From Sebaldella sp. S0638 (lineage in GTDB: Bacteria; Fusobacteriota; Fusobacteriia; Fusobacteriales; Leptotrichiaceae): a stretch of 64,000 nt of DNA. Positions 45,293-54,533 of the stretch are shown here, one piece after another; the first letter of the stretch is position 1, and every line of letters starts with the position of its first letter. The DNA is taken from NCBI RefSeq assembly GCF_024158605.1, contig NZ_JAMZGM010000008.1, positions 19,722 to 83,721 of the forward strand. The letters are read 5' to 3'. Both the position numbers and the translations under genes were made by a program. The notes below the pieces were generated by a model, which saw only the letters and a program-made list of their open reading frames with translations, was not told the origin of the DNA and ran no database searches.

Positions 45293-46327
45293 CTATTTTG
45301 CAGCTTTTTCAATTTCTGCCAAAAGTCTGTCATATAAGTCCTGATTAATTTTTGCACCGTACTCATCATTTACTATTTTGGCAACTGCTTTAAATTCTGC
45401 TTTTCCCTCAGGTGTAAGCTCATTAAACTGTGTTTTTCCGTATTCTTCTATTTTTTTACGAGCTTCTGCATCTGCATCATTTACTGCTTGTCTCATATAA
45501 TCCTTTGCAATATTTGCTGCTTCCTGCAACACTTTCTTTTCATCTTCCGTTCTCTGATCGTACCATTTTTTCCCTACAACAAAAACTACTAATGTATATT
45601 CATGGTGTGTCATACTGATATATTTTTGAACTTCATAGAATTTGTTTGAATAGATATTCTGAATTGGATTTTCCTGACCGTCTATATTACCATTGCTTAA
45701 TGCGGTAAATACTTCATTAGACGCCATTGGAGTGGCAAGAGCCCCGCAGGAATTAAAGAATTTTTGTGGAATTTCTGTAGCCATAGTTCTGATTTTCAGA
45801 CCTTTGATATCATTTAATGTTGTTATCGGCTTTTTATTATTTGATACATTCCGATAGCCGAAATCTCCGAATCCCAGTCCTACATACCCTTTAGCCTCAA
45901 GTTTATCAAGAAGCTCCTGACCCACAGGCCCGTCTACTACTTCATTTACTATTTTCTGACTGTCGAATATATAAGGAAGCGTTAATAAATTAAATTCCGG
46001 TACTATATTTCCCAGCAGACCAACACCCGGCAAATTCATCTGTGCCATATTTATCTGAATTTTATCCAGCATATCCTTATCTGCACCTATTTTATTCGAA
46101 TGTTCCAGTTTTACAGTGATGTTTGAATTCGCCTCCACATACTCTTTAAACTTCACCATTGCCGCATGTTCAAAATGATTCTCAGGTACACCGTACCCTA
46201 CAGTCATAATAACAGACTTCCCCTTTGATTTATCAGCTGTTTCCTCTTTTGATGCAGTATCCGAATTCTTAGAGCAAGCTGAAAGTAATAATATAACAGT
46301 AAATAACATTACAACCAATTTTTTCAT
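45293..46327 (-). CDS. dctP: TRAP transporter solute-binding lipoprotein (DctP family)
   Basis: 344 aa. Signal sequence with lipobox LLSACSKN (Cys about 18), so a membrane-anchored periplasmic receptor. Family features: GVPENHFEH near the N-terminus, LKIRTMATEIPQKFFNSCGA with the conserved substrate-binding Arg, and ALSNGNIDGQENPIQNI. ATG at 46327 with SD CTAGGAGG-like (TAGGAGGTTTG). Captures a carboxylate, probably a hexonate, pentonate or glucarate-type acid given the dehydratase upstream. 208 bp separate it from the dehydratase gene; no terminator or clear promoter seen there. Confidence 0.93.
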   Translation of the reverse strand: MKKLVVMLFTVILLLSACSKNSDTASKEETADKSKGKSVIMTVGYGVPENHFEHAAMVKFKEYVEANSNITVKLEHSNKIGADKDMLDKIQINMAQMNLPGVGLLGNIVPEFNLLTLPYIFDSQKIVNEVVDGPVGQELLDKLEAKGYVGLGFGDFGYRNVSNNKKPITTLNDIKGLKIRTMATEIPQKFFNSCGALATPMASNEVFTALSNGNIDGQENPIQNIYSNKFYEVQKYISMTHHEYTLVVFVVGKKWYDQRTEDEKKVLQEAANIAKDYMRQAVNDADAEARKKIEEYGKTQFNELTPEGKAEFKAVAKIVNDEYGAKINQDLYDRLLAEIEKAAK

Positions 46328-46535
46328 AAAATCAAACCTCCTAAAATTTCATATAAATGTGCATCTGTTGGATCACTGTACATTCTGCTGTTTTTATAAA
46401 ATTTTGTAGAGAACTGACATTTTCCGGACAGAAAACACATACAGAGTTACAAAACAAACATATTGAACTTTTCAGTATAACATTTGGAAAATACCAAGTA
46501 AAATTCTGTCTGTCTTAATTCTGTAATATTTCTTT

Positions 46536-48215
46536 TTATTCCACGACTGCACCTTTTGCAGCAGACTTGCTGTTTTTCTGATAAGTACGCAAATACCCGT
46601 CCTTAACAGTCTTTACAAGCGGTGTAAAGTTTTCTCTGCGTTTCTCTAATTCATCTTCCGACACATGAAGTGTTATACTTCTGTCCGGAATATTAATTTC
46701 TATATCATCCCCATTTTTTACAAGGCTCAACATTCCGCCTTCTGATGCCTCAGGTGAAATGTGACCTACAAACAGTCCCCGGTTCGAACCCGAAAAACGT
46801 CCGTCAGTGATAAGTGCACATGAATCAGAAAGACTCATACCTTCCAGATGTTTCATAGGACGGTACATCTCAGGCATTCCCGGTCCGCCTTTCGGCCCTT
46901 CATATCTGAGTACAAGTACAGACCCCGGCTTTATTTCACCGCTCAAAATAGCTTCTACCGATTCATCCTCACTTTCAAAGACCACTGCTTTCCCTGTGAA
47001 TTTCATCATATTTTCAGGAATAGCCGCCGGTTTTACCACACATCCGTCAGGAGCAATATTCCCCTTCAGTACGCCTACTCCTCCCTCACGGTGAAACGGA
47101 ATATCTGTTGTCTTTATTACTTCGGATCGGTTGGTAAACGGCATATTTTCATAGTTTTCCCCTACTGACTTCCCTGTTACTGTAAGCACTTCTTTATGTA
47201 TCAATCCTGATTTTATTAATTCTTTCATTACAGCTGCCGTACCTCCTGCTTCGTCAAAATCTACCATATCATATGGAGAGGCAGGATAAATAGCAGCTAT
47301 ATGCGGTACTTTCTTACTGAACTTATCAAATTCCGATAAATCAAGTTCCCCTAATCCTGCATCTGCGTGAATAGCCTGCAGGTGCATAATAGCATTTGTC
47401 GAACCACCTGTTGCAGTCAAAAATGTCATTGCATTTTCAACAGATTCTTTATTTATAATCTTTCTGGCATTAATGCCGTCCAGAACAAGCTTTACCACAG
47501 CTTCTCCTGTCTGAAAACCAGCCTGCAGTCTTCCGCTGTGTACAGCCGGAATAGTAGATGTTCCCGGCAGAGACATACCCAGAGCTTCTGCAAGGCACCC
47601 CATAGTATTAGCTGTTCCGTACATAGTACAAGACCCTATACCGGGTTCTGCGAGATTTTCAATTTTTTCAAATTCTGCATCATCAATTAAATTCTGGTGT
47701 TTCCATCCAATTGCTTCGGAAATAATATTCCCGTCCCAGTGCTTGCCTTTATAGCATGCAGGATACATGGGACCACCGTTAATAAAAACTGCCGGAATAT
47801 CAAGTCTTGCAGCTGCCATCAGCATTCCCGGCACAATTTTATCACAAGACCCTATAATTACAAGTCCGTCAAAACGGTGTGCACGTGTCATGCATTCCAC
47901 AGATGCGGCTATTACATCCCTTGCAGGAAGTATATAGCGCATACCTTCATGCCCTTCTGCGATACCGTCACAGGGAGCAATAGTACCAAATTCCATAGGT
48001 ACGCCTCCTGCTGCTGTAATTCCCTCTTTTACCTGTTCACAGACTTCGTTTAATCCGGCATGACCCGGAGTGGCATTCGTATAACTGTTGGCAATACCAA
48101 TAACAGGCTTCTCCAATTGTTTTCCTGTGTGTCCACAGGCTTTGTATAATGCACGTTTCAAAGCCCCTAATTCTCCCCGGAGAATCGGATTAAACTGTTC
48201 TTTTTTACAATGCAT
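46536..48215 (-). CDS. IlvD/Edd-family dehydratase, probably for a sugar acid
   Basis: 559 aa. Iron-sulphur dehydratase: [15 protein letters not shown] (cluster Cys, about residue 124) and [16 protein letters not shown] with [13 protein letters not shown] (second cluster Cys, about 197), then the C-terminal [18 protein letters not shown] segment. The same fold includes dihydroxy-acid dehydratase (branched-chain amino acids) and aldonate dehydratases. No other ilv genes are present, and the GntR, TRAP and RraA-like neighbours point to dehydration of an aldonate or similar acid to a 2-keto-3-deoxy acid. ATG at 48215 with SD GGGAGGAAT. Promoter and putative GntR operator lie upstream. Confidence 0.85.
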   Translation of the reverse strand: MHCKKEQFNPILRGELGALKRALYKACGHTGKQLEKPVIGIANSYTNATPGHAGLNEVCEQVKEGITAAGGVPMEFGTIAPCDGIAEGHEGMRYILPARDVIAASVECMTRAHRFDGLVIIGSCDKIVPGMLMAAARLDIPAVFINGGPMYPACYKGKHWDGNIISEAIGWKHQNLIDDAEFEKIENLAEPGIGSCTMYGTANTMGCLAEALGMSLPGTSTIPAVHSGRLQAGFQTGEAVVKLVLDGINARKIINKESVENAMTFLTATGGSTNAIMHLQAIHADAGLGELDLSEFDKFSKKVPHIAAIYPASPYDMVDFDEAGGTAAVMKELIKSGLIHKEVLTVTGKSVGENYENMPFTNRSEVIKTTDIPFHREGGVGVLKGNIAPDGCVVKPAAIPENMMKFTGKAVVFESEDESVEAILSGEIKPGSVLVLRYEGPKGGPGMPEMYRPMKHLEGMSLSDSCALITDGRFSGSNRGLFVGHISPEASEGGMLSLVKNGDDIEINIPDRSITLHVSEDELEKRRENFTPLVKTVKDGYLRTYQKNSKSAAKGAVVE

Positions 48216-48240
48216 ATAATTCCTCCCGAATACTTTCTTA

Positions 48241-48263
48241 TATTACTAGTCATACAAGTAGTA
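48241..48263. promoter_or_regulatory. Putative GntR operator
   Basis: Inverted repeat TATTACTAGT (48241-48250)-3 bp-ACAAGTAGTA (48254-48263), 8 of 10 arm positions symmetric, with the core T-N-GT-N3-AC-N-A seen in FadR-type GntR sites. It sits just downstream of the -10, across the expected start of transcription, so binding would repress the catabolic operon. Confidence 0.55.
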
Positions 48264-48274
48264 TATATGGAATT

Positions 48275-48303
48275 ATTTTAGTTCATCTCTTCATATTTGT
48301 CAA
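48275..48303 (-). promoter_or_regulatory. Promoter of dehydratase/TRAP operon
   Basis: Minus-strand TTGACA (48298-48303), 17-bp spacer, TAAAAT (48275-48280). Confidence 0.7.
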
Positions 48304-48346
48304 TACTAATTTTACATTTATTTTTTATTGAGAAAAAATGATACAA

Positions 48347-48405
48347 CAAAAAAGACAGTATATAAAACAATGCCATGGGCATTATAATCATTTATATTTC
48401 TGTCT
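48347..48405 (-). terminator. Terminator of gntR gene
   Basis: Outer stem AGACAG / CTGTCT (48353-48358 with 48400-48405) enclosing an ATATAAA pairing and an inner AATGCC / GGCATT hairpin; T-run on the minus strand at 48347-48352. Confidence 0.65.
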
Positions 48406-48450
48406 TCTATTATTTTATCATTCATTTATTAAATGTTTTTTTTATTTTAC

Positions 48451-49143
48451 CTAATTTTGAAAATATTCCGGATATTCTGAAACAAGTGAACCAAAGTGTC
48501 TTTCAAAACCGTCCAGATGAGCTTCTATCAACGGAATCAGCTTTTTAGTATTGCCATTTTTTATATGCTCCAAATATTCATCATGCTGATTAAGCATAGT
48601 CTGGTTCGTAATCTTTTCCTGAAGTCCCAGATAACGGAGTCTGTTATAATCCTGCTGATGTGACTTTAAGATATTCCATACTTCTTTCATCCCATAACCT
48701 TCAAAAATTATCTGATGAAACTGATTATCAAGCTCTATAATATCATAAAAATTATTTCCGTTTAATGAAATGATTTTTTCCTGTGTATTAAAATTAAGTG
48801 TAAGTTCAATCAATTTATTATCTTTAAAAATACCGTCACTCTTTTTCACTATCTCTTTTTCTGCAACTGTACGCAGAAACAAAAAATCATTAATCTGTTT
48901 CAGATTAATCAGATTAATTATTGTTCCTTTTTGGGGTACAATAGTAATTAAATTATTCTGTGACAGCTTTATCAATGCTTCTCTCACTGTAGTTCTGCTG
49001 ACACTTAATTCTTTAATAATTTCTTCCTCGCTTATATTCTGTCCCGGAAGCAGATATAATTCCGAAATACTCGCTTCCAATACTCTGCCGACCCATGAAG
49101 ACATTTTTTCATTTTCCAGTTGTTTCAGCATTTTTAAAATCAT
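48451..49143 (-). CDS. GntR-family regulator (FadR/FCD subfamily)
   Basis: 230 aa. N-terminal winged helix about 15-80 (ISEEEIIKELSVSRTTVREALIKLSQ) and an all-helical FCD effector domain about 90-220 with the metal/ligand His pattern (ELDNQFHQIIFEG, LNQHDEYLEHI, EAHLDGFERHF). FCD regulators usually bind a sugar acid or its keto-deoxy product and release DNA. First gene of the region, separated from the operon it probably represses by its own terminator. ATG at 49143 with weak SD (GTGGTG); the next ATG 12 nt downstream has none. Confidence 0.9.
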   Translation of the reverse strand: MILKMLKQLENEKMSSWVGRVLEASISELYLLPGQNISEEEIIKELSVSRTTVREALIKLSQNNLITIVPQKGTIINLINLKQINDFLFLRTVAEKEIVKKSDGIFKDNKLIELTLNFNTQEKIISLNGNNFYDIIELDNQFHQIIFEGYGMKEVWNILKSHQQDYNRLRYLGLQEKITNQTMLNQHDEYLEHIKNGNTKKLIPLIEAHLDGFERHFGSLVSEYPEYFQN

Positions 49144-49313
49144 AAATCAACACCACGCTATCTGTTTCATATTTAAAAGTTTCAGGTTTTCTTCACTGAC
49201 TATATTTAATAAATTTTTAGTATTTTCCTCTAATTTTAGCACAAAATTTTTCGCCTGTAAAGCCGGGAAATATAAAAAACAATACTTGTCAATATACTTA
49301 TTTATTTTTAAAT

Positions 49314-49350
49314 TTAAAAACACACCAGCAGTAATTCTCTGATGTGTTTT
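49314..49350 (-). terminator. Terminator of mannitol operon
   Basis: AACACACCAG (49319-49328) pairs with CTGATGTGTT (49339-49348) with one G-U; T-run on the minus strand (49314-49320). 11 bp after the mtlD stop. Confidence 0.7.
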
Positions 49351-49360
49351 CAGTTTAATT

Positions 49361-50506
49361 TTACAATTTATTATAAATTCCTTCTATTCTTGCAATTATA
49401 TCTTCACTGACAGAATTTTCCGTTACTTCTTTTAAAGTTTCGGCTAACCCCTTGTCTTTCATCATACTGTTCAGTTTTACGCTTTCTTCGTCGCTTCCGT
49501 CGAATTTTAATGCATAAGCAATTCCTGTAACCAGATTTTCATTGGAAGTACCATATTCCAGAGTACCTGACAGTGGTTTTATAAGTCTTTCATTTTTCCC
49601 GAGTTTTCTTATCGGCTGTCTTCCTACTCTTTCTACATCATCTTTCAGATATATATTCTCAAATCTTTTTATGATTTTATCTATATACTTAAAATGAGCT
49701 TCCCTGTCAAAACCGTATCTTTTTATTAAGACTTCCCCGCTCTCACCCATAGCACCTTTTACTATGTTTCTGATATCGGCATCTTTTATACTTTCATCAA
49801 TGGTCTTGTATTTCTTGTACTTTCCTATATAAGCAGTTATTGCGTGTCCGGTATTCAGAGTAAACAGTTTTCTTTCAATATATGCCATAAGATTATCTGT
49901 CTTTATCATACCTTCCAGTTCCAGATCACCCTTTATCAAGTTTCTGTCCACTATCCACTCATAAAATTCTTCTACTACCACATATGTAGGCTTTTTCCCT
50001 TGGGCATTCACGGGAGGAACTATTCTGTCCACTGCTGAATCAGGAAATCCGATATATTTTTCGGCATATTCTTTTTCTGATTCATTCAGCTTTTCATAAA
50101 TATTTTCTTTCAAAAATGTAGTTCCCTTTACCATATTTTCACATGCTATAATATTTAGTTCTTCTTCCATGCCTTTTTCTTTTCTTGCTTTTATTATATC
50201 TGCAAATGATCCTGCTATTATTTTCAGTACATTAGGCCCTACAGCTGTAGTAATAAGACTTACAGCAAGTCCGGCTTCCTTTACCTTTTCCGGATCATTA
50301 GACATTATCCCGCTGACATTTTTTACAATATCAGTTTTTGAATTTTCACCGACTACTTCCACTTCATATTCTTTATCTATATTCAGCTGATCTATTACCT
50401 GTGTGTTAACATCGGCAAAAATCACTTCATATCCTGCTTCTGACATGATCTTCCCTATGAACCCCCTGCCTATGTTTCCTGCTCCAAAATGTAATGCTCT
50501 TTTCAT
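49361..50506 (-). CDS. mtlD: Mannitol-1-phosphate 5-dehydrogenase
   Basis: 381 aa, the usual length of MtlD. NAD-dependent oxidation of mannitol 1-phosphate to fructose 6-phosphate. N-terminal Rossmann motif HFGAGNIGRGFIG (residues 5-17), then the catalytic-domain Lys region ENMVKGTTF, and C-terminal LNTGHAITAYIGKYK with the family His. ATG at 50506 chosen for SD AAAGGAGGC; the frame is open to 50530 without SD. 11 bp after the IIA stop, so part of the mtl operon. Last gene before the terminator. Confidence 0.95.
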   Translation of the reverse strand: MKRALHFGAGNIGRGFIGKIMSEAGYEVIFADVNTQVIDQLNIDKEYEVEVVGENSKTDIVKNVSGIMSNDPEKVKEAGLAVSLITTAVGPNVLKIIAGSFADIIKARKEKGMEEELNIIACENMVKGTTFLKENIYEKLNESEKEYAEKYIGFPDSAVDRIVPPVNAQGKKPTYVVVEEFYEWIVDRNLIKGDLELEGMIKTDNLMAYIERKLFTLNTGHAITAYIGKYKKYKTIDESIKDADIRNIVKGAMGESGEVLIKRYGFDREAHFKYIDKIIKRFENIYLKDDVERVGRQPIRKLGKNERLIKPLSGTLEYGTSNENLVTGIAYALKFDGSDEESVKLNSMMKDKGLAETLKEVTENSVSEDIIARIEGIYNKL

Positions 50507-50517
50507 TTCTGCCTCCT

Positions 50518-51006
50518 TTATTTTAAGCAATTATACACATAATCAGCGTCTGTTGAATTTACAAGTCTTTCTGCTTCAGTTTCATCATCAAGAATTCCTG
50601 CAAGTTTGGCAATAACATCTATATGTTCGTTTCCTTTTCCTGCTATTCCGATCAGAAGTTTTACAATATGTCCGTCTCCGTAATCTATTCCCTGCGGATA
50701 CTGAAGTACCACTATTCCTGTTTTCTTTACTTTTTCTTTTACTTCTGCTTCACCGTGAGGTATTGCTATATTATGATCCAGATATGTCGATACCAGCTTT
50801 TCTCTCTCAAGCATACCGTTTATATATCCATCTTCCACATATCCTGCATTTTTCAATAATTCTCCGGCTTGTTTTATAGCTTCTTCTTTTGATACCGAAG
50901 CCAGACCAAGCTTAATGTTTGACTGCTTTAAAATTTCCTCTTTCTTCTGCTCACCAGTTTGAGGAGTTTCTGATTTATTCAGATTAACGTCCGATGAGCC
51001 GTCTAC
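50518..51006 (-). CDS. mtlA: Mannitol PTS IIA domain, read in -1 frame of mtlA
   Basis: About 162 codons from the frameshift point: a charged linker (KKVDGSSDVN, QTGEQKKEE), then a full IIA domain (NIKLGLASVSKEEAIKQAG, phosphorylated His in NIAIPHGEAEV, GNEHIDVIAKLAGILDDE). Between 51006 and 50857 there is no ATG, GTG or TTG in this frame. The first possible start, TTG at 50856, lies about 30 residues inside the domain and lacks an SD. Joined to the IICB frame by a -1 shift at A-AAA-AAG the product would be 625 aa, close to E. coli MtlA (IICBA, 637 aa). Either programmed frameshifting, transcriptional slippage, or a frameshift mutation/sequence error explains the layout. Confidence 0.85.
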   Translation of the reverse strand, partial: VDGSSDVNLNKSETPQTGEQKKEEILKQSNIKLGLASVSKEEAIKQAGELLKNAGYVEDGYINGMLEREKLVSTYLDHNIAIPHGEAEVKEKVKKTGIVVLQYPQGIDYGDGHIVKLLIGIAGKGNEHIDVIAKLAGILDDETEAERLVNSTDADYVYNCLK

Positions 51007-51029
51007 TTTTTTAATTTCTTCACTACCTC
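51003..51029 (-). promoter_or_regulatory. Candidate -1 frameshift signal in mtlA
   Basis: Slippery heptamer A-AAA-AAG in the zero frame (51012 to 51006), immediately followed by the stop TAG (51005-51003). An SD-like GAGGT (51029-51025) lies 12 nt upstream of the heptamer, a distance similar to the stimulatory SD of E. coli dnaX. A small 5-bp hairpin (TCTGA-ATAAA-TCAGA) lies about 20 nt further on. Same heptamer as dnaX. Confidence 0.6.
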
Positions 51030-52394
51030 GTCATAAAAATCTCCGTCTACGAAATTAGTCAAAGATAAGTGAATTTTGTCAGGTGCCACACCTTTTGCTC
51101 TTGCTGTTAGATCCTGATGAGTTATTATCATGTCGGCATCTTTTGGTATTTCATTGATTGCTTTATTTTCTACTATTACATTAAGCCCTGCGTTTTGTAC
51201 TCTCTTTTTAAGAAGGCTTGCTCCCATTGCACTTGAACCCATTCCTGCATCACATGCTACTATTATTTTTCTGATTTCACCGCTGTTTATATCAGCTATA
51301 TCTGCTCCTGCTTTTCCGCCTTTTAAGTCAGCCATTTTGCTTGCTGCTGCTTCAAATTCATCATCATCTGCGTTTGCTGCTGCTCTCTTTACGAATATAG
51401 ATGCTACAAGGAAAGATACCACTGTGGCAAGAAGCACAGACAACATTACACCAAACATACTTCCTTTGGCTGTAACAAGTCCTATTGCTATTATACTTCC
51501 CGGAGAAGCCGGCCCCACAAGTCCTGTTCCTAAAAGCATATTTGTAGCTACTCCTGTCATTCCCCCGGCTATTACAGCTAAGAATAAAGCAGGATTCATT
51601 AATACATACGGAAAGTAAATCTCATGTATTCCACCTAAAAAGTGTATAATTATTGCCCCTGGTGCTGACTGTTTTGCATTCCCTTTTCCAAAAACAGTAT
51701 AAGCCAATAAGATTCCCAATCCTGGTCCCGGATTAGCTTCGATTAAGAAGAATATAGATTTCCCCATCTGTGTAACCTGTTCTGTTCCAAGCGGTGTGAA
51801 TATTCCGTGGTTTACTGCATTATTAAGGAAAAATATTTTTGCCGGTTCTATTACTATAGAAACTAATGGTAAAAGTTTCATTGCTACTAACTGGTTAACT
51901 GCAAACATCAAACCTTTTGTTAGAAGCTGCACTGCCGGTCCTATTGCCTTGAATGCTACTAATGCAAGTATCATACCTATGATTCCTGCTGAGAAGTTAT
52001 TTATAAGCATTTCAAATCCCGGTTTGATTTTTCCTTCAAGAAGTTTATCAAAAGCCTTTATTACATATCCTCCAAGAGGTCCTGCTATCATTGCTCCAAG
52101 GAACATCGGAATGTCAGCTCCTACTATTACACCCATTGTAGTGATAGCTCCGACTACTCCTCCTCTTTTTCCGCCAACTATTGTTCCACCTGTATATCCT
52201 ATTAAAAGCGGTAACAGATATGATATCATAGGCCCTACCAAGTTAGCCAGATTTTCATTTGGCAGCCATCCTGTAGGTATAAATAATGCTGTTATAAGCC
52301 CCCATGCTATAAAAGCTCCTATATTTGGCATTACCATGGCGCTTAGAAATCTTCCGAATTTCTGCACCTGTACTCTTGCTGAATTATCGCTCAT
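51003..52394 (-). CDS. mtlA: Mannitol PTS permease IICB (zero-frame product of mtlA)
   Basis: 463 aa. IIC domain about 1-340, hydrophobic, with GRFLSAMVMPNIGAFIAWG near the N-terminus, the substrate region MTVxxE equivalent, and GGIHEIYFPYVLMNP; IIB domain about 375-463 with Cys in IVACDAGMGSSAMGA. Takes up mannitol and phosphorylates it. ATG at 52394 with SD CGGGAGGAAAAG. It ends KKLKK-stop, with the codons TTA-AAA-AAG-TAG forming a -1 slippery heptamer before the stop. The IIA domain follows in the -1 frame. Operon with mtlR upstream and mtlD downstream. Confidence 0.93.
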   Translation of the reverse strand: MSDNSARVQVQKFGRFLSAMVMPNIGAFIAWGLITALFIPTGWLPNENLANLVGPMISYLLPLLIGYTGGTIVGGKRGGVVGAITTMGVIVGADIPMFLGAMIAGPLGGYVIKAFDKLLEGKIKPGFEMLINNFSAGIIGMILALVAFKAIGPAVQLLTKGLMFAVNQLVAMKLLPLVSIVIEPAKIFFLNNAVNHGIFTPLGTEQVTQMGKSIFFLIEANPGPGLGILLAYTVFGKGNAKQSAPGAIIIHFLGGIHEIYFPYVLMNPALFLAVIAGGMTGVATNMLLGTGLVGPASPGSIIAIGLVTAKGSMFGVMLSVLLATVVSFLVASIFVKRAAANADDDEFEAAASKMADLKGGKAGADIADINSGEIRKIIVACDAGMGSSAMGASLLKKRVQNAGLNVIVENKAINEIPKDADMIITHQDLTARAKGVAPDKIHLSLTNFVDGDFYDEVVKKLKK

Positions 52395-52437
52395 TTTCTT
52401 TTCCTCCCGATTTTTCGTATTTTTATATATTTATTTT

Positions 52438-54483
52438 TTATTTCTCTTCTGTAAGACTCAATATTTTCTCGTATATTTCATCGCTTGTAGCAAGATCCTT
52501 TATTTGATTATAGAGATCTTTTTCATCCAGAAGTTCGGTAAGTTTTAGCAGTGCATTCAGGTGTTCCTGATTGTCCCTGCTGGAAAAAAGAATTATTATC
52601 TTTATTTTTTTATCATTGGGAAACTCTATGTAATCTTTCAAAGTCATGAGTATCATCGATGTTTCAAAAACGTTATCTTCATTTCTTCCGTGTGCCAGAA
52701 GAATATGTTCATTTATTACCATGTAGCTCCCATGTGTTTTCAGTATATTTATAATACTTTCCACATAGTCGGAACTCACAGCTCCTTTTGCCTCCAATAC
52801 TTCTCCCCCGAAATAAAGGGCATTTTCCCATGAATCAAATGTCAGATTGGTATATATATTCTCTTTTCCAAGTATTATTTCCAAATTGTGTTTCTTATTT
52901 TCCACATTGAAAGTTATTTTATTTTTATACTTTTCTTTAAGACTTTCTATAAGTCCTGTTTCATCTTTTATATCTGCATGTTCCTTTATTATTTCCAAAA
53001 GTTCTTCGAGATATATCAGTTTTCTTTCTTTATCCAGTCCGTAAGACTCCAGTTTTTCCAGATCTTCTTTTGTAAGTATGGGATTTACGTGTATCACGGG
53101 AATCGTGTCTTCTTTTATCGGAACTGTTGATATGATAAGGTCAATATTATTAAAGTCTGTTATCTCTTCAAATTTATGCATCGGCAGAGTGTTTACCACA
53201 TTTACCTCAAAATATTTTTTTATATTTTCTTTCAGCAGTTTTGAGCTGCCGTATCCGAAGCCGCATACTATTATTACATTTTTCAGGGTTTTTTCCGCTC
53301 TTCTGTCTATGGCTTCCTTAAAGTGTATTGTTACAAAGGCAATTTCGTCGTCGTTTATTTCCACTTCCAGATAGTGTATCAGTTTTTGCATGGAATCTTT
53401 TATCATCAAAAACAGTTCAGGGTAATTATCCAATACCTCCTCATAAATGGCATTTTCCAGCTTTATTCCCTGCTTTATTCTGTATATCGCAGGTTTCAGG
53501 TGGTTTAAAAGACCTTCAAATAGTATGTTGTCTCCTAAAATATTAGTATCTATTTTGCTGTTAATATCTACTATTAATTTATTTACAAGTATTTCCAGCT
53601 GTATCCAGTTTTCATAATATGAATAATCAAAGTTATACGAATGGCTTCCCAAAACATATTCGGAAAAAGCCATTATTTCCTGATTGCTGAATTTTACACG
53701 GGCATTTTTTTCCAGGCTGCTGATTATTACTGATATTATCTTGAATTCATCACTTGATGTAATAAAATTAGGATTATTTATCTCACCAAGTATTTTTCCC
53801 TCTCTGACTCTCTTTATCATTATCAGAAGATACAGAGTAAGAATTTTATACGCTTCATCAGATATTATCTTTCCCATTTTTTCCTGTATTTTTTTTATAA
53901 ATTCCCTTATATAGTTCAGGTCTATATCAGAAAAATAGTTTTCTATGACCGTTTTTACCATTATTTCACCGGGATACTTTTTTGCAATAAATAAATACTC
54001 GAGCAAAAAGTTCAGAATATAACGTCTTATATTCTTTTCAGCTCCCTTTATATATTCAAAATCCTTAGAATAGCTGTTAAACTCAAGCTTATTTAAGGAG
54101 AGAACATCTTTTACCCTTGCCATGTCATTGGCTACAGTGGTAGAACTTACATTTAGATTTTCTTCAAGATTTATCTGTTTGAGATTTTGTGAATTAAACA
54201 GATAATTGGCAAGAATATAGTCGGTTCTTTCTTCTCTGGAATACGCATAATTTTCCTTATTCAGATATTCCAGAACAATACTGTAATCTAAATTTTCCGG
54301 TTTCTCCACTTTTCGCGAAATTATTTGAATTTCGTCAAAACCAAATCTGCCCAGATAATAATTCAGGTTTTCTATTTCATACCTGATAGCGCGCTCTGAC
54401 AAATTTAGTTTATTTGCTATTTCTTTTAATTCTCCTGCTTCATCAAGCAGTATCAAAATATCCAGACTTTTTTTTGACAACAT
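52438..54483 (-). CDS. mtlR: Mannitol operon activator with PRD, EIIB and EIIA domains
   Basis: 681 aa. Same architecture as the regulator at 12350-14413: N-terminal HTH (about 1-55, LNLSERAIRYEI), second HTH (about 80-130, LNVSSTTVANDM), two PRDs (about 190-395, LLNHLKPAIYRI and VTIHFKEAIDRR), EIIB-like domain with Cys in VIIVCGFGYGSS, and an EIIA domain (LLAHGRNEDN, His replacing the usual IPH context). DNA-binding activator whose activity follows mannitol transport through PTS phosphorylation. ATG at 54483 chosen for SD AGGGGTGAT; GTG at 54507 is the alternative. Heads the mtl operon. Confidence 0.9.
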   Translation of the reverse strand: MLSKKSLDILILLDEAGELKEIANKLNLSERAIRYEIENLNYYLGRFGFDEIQIISRKVEKPENLDYSIVLEYLNKENYAYSREERTDYILANYLFNSQNLKQINLEENLNVSSTTVANDMARVKDVLSLNKLEFNSYSKDFEYIKGAEKNIRRYILNFLLEYLFIAKKYPGEIMVKTVIENYFSDIDLNYIREFIKKIQEKMGKIISDEAYKILTLYLLIMIKRVREGKILGEINNPNFITSSDEFKIISVIISSLEKNARVKFSNQEIMAFSEYVLGSHSYNFDYSYYENWIQLEILVNKLIVDINSKIDTNILGDNILFEGLLNHLKPAIYRIKQGIKLENAIYEEVLDNYPELFLMIKDSMQKLIHYLEVEINDDEIAFVTIHFKEAIDRRAEKTLKNVIIVCGFGYGSSKLLKENIKKYFEVNVVNTLPMHKFEEITDFNNIDLIISTVPIKEDTIPVIHVNPILTKEDLEKLESYGLDKERKLIYLEELLEIIKEHADIKDETGLIESLKEKYKNKITFNVENKKHNLEIILGKENIYTNLTFDSWENALYFGGEVLEAKGAVSSDYVESIINILKTHGSYMVINEHILLAHGRNEDNVFETSMILMTLKDYIEFPNDKKIKIIILFSSRDNQEHLNALLKLTELLDEKDLYNQIKDLATSDEIYEKILSLTEEK

Positions 54484-54513
54484 TTTTATCACCCCTGATA
54501 CACTCACTAATAA

Positions 54514-54533
54514 TTTACATCATAAAGTGTAAA
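54514..54533. promoter_or_regulatory. Inverted repeat upstream of mtlR, possible activator site
   Basis: TTTACA (54514-54519)-8 bp-TGTAAA (54528-54533), about 30 bp upstream of the mtlR ATG and overlapping a possible -10 (TATGAT on the minus strand) that has only a weak -35. Consistent with an autoregulatory site, unproven. Confidence 0.35.

Noticed and set aside
50518-50856. Independent IIA protein starting at TTG 50856
   Set aside because: No SD, and it would lack the first ~30 residues of a domain that continues in frame back to the mtlA slippery site.
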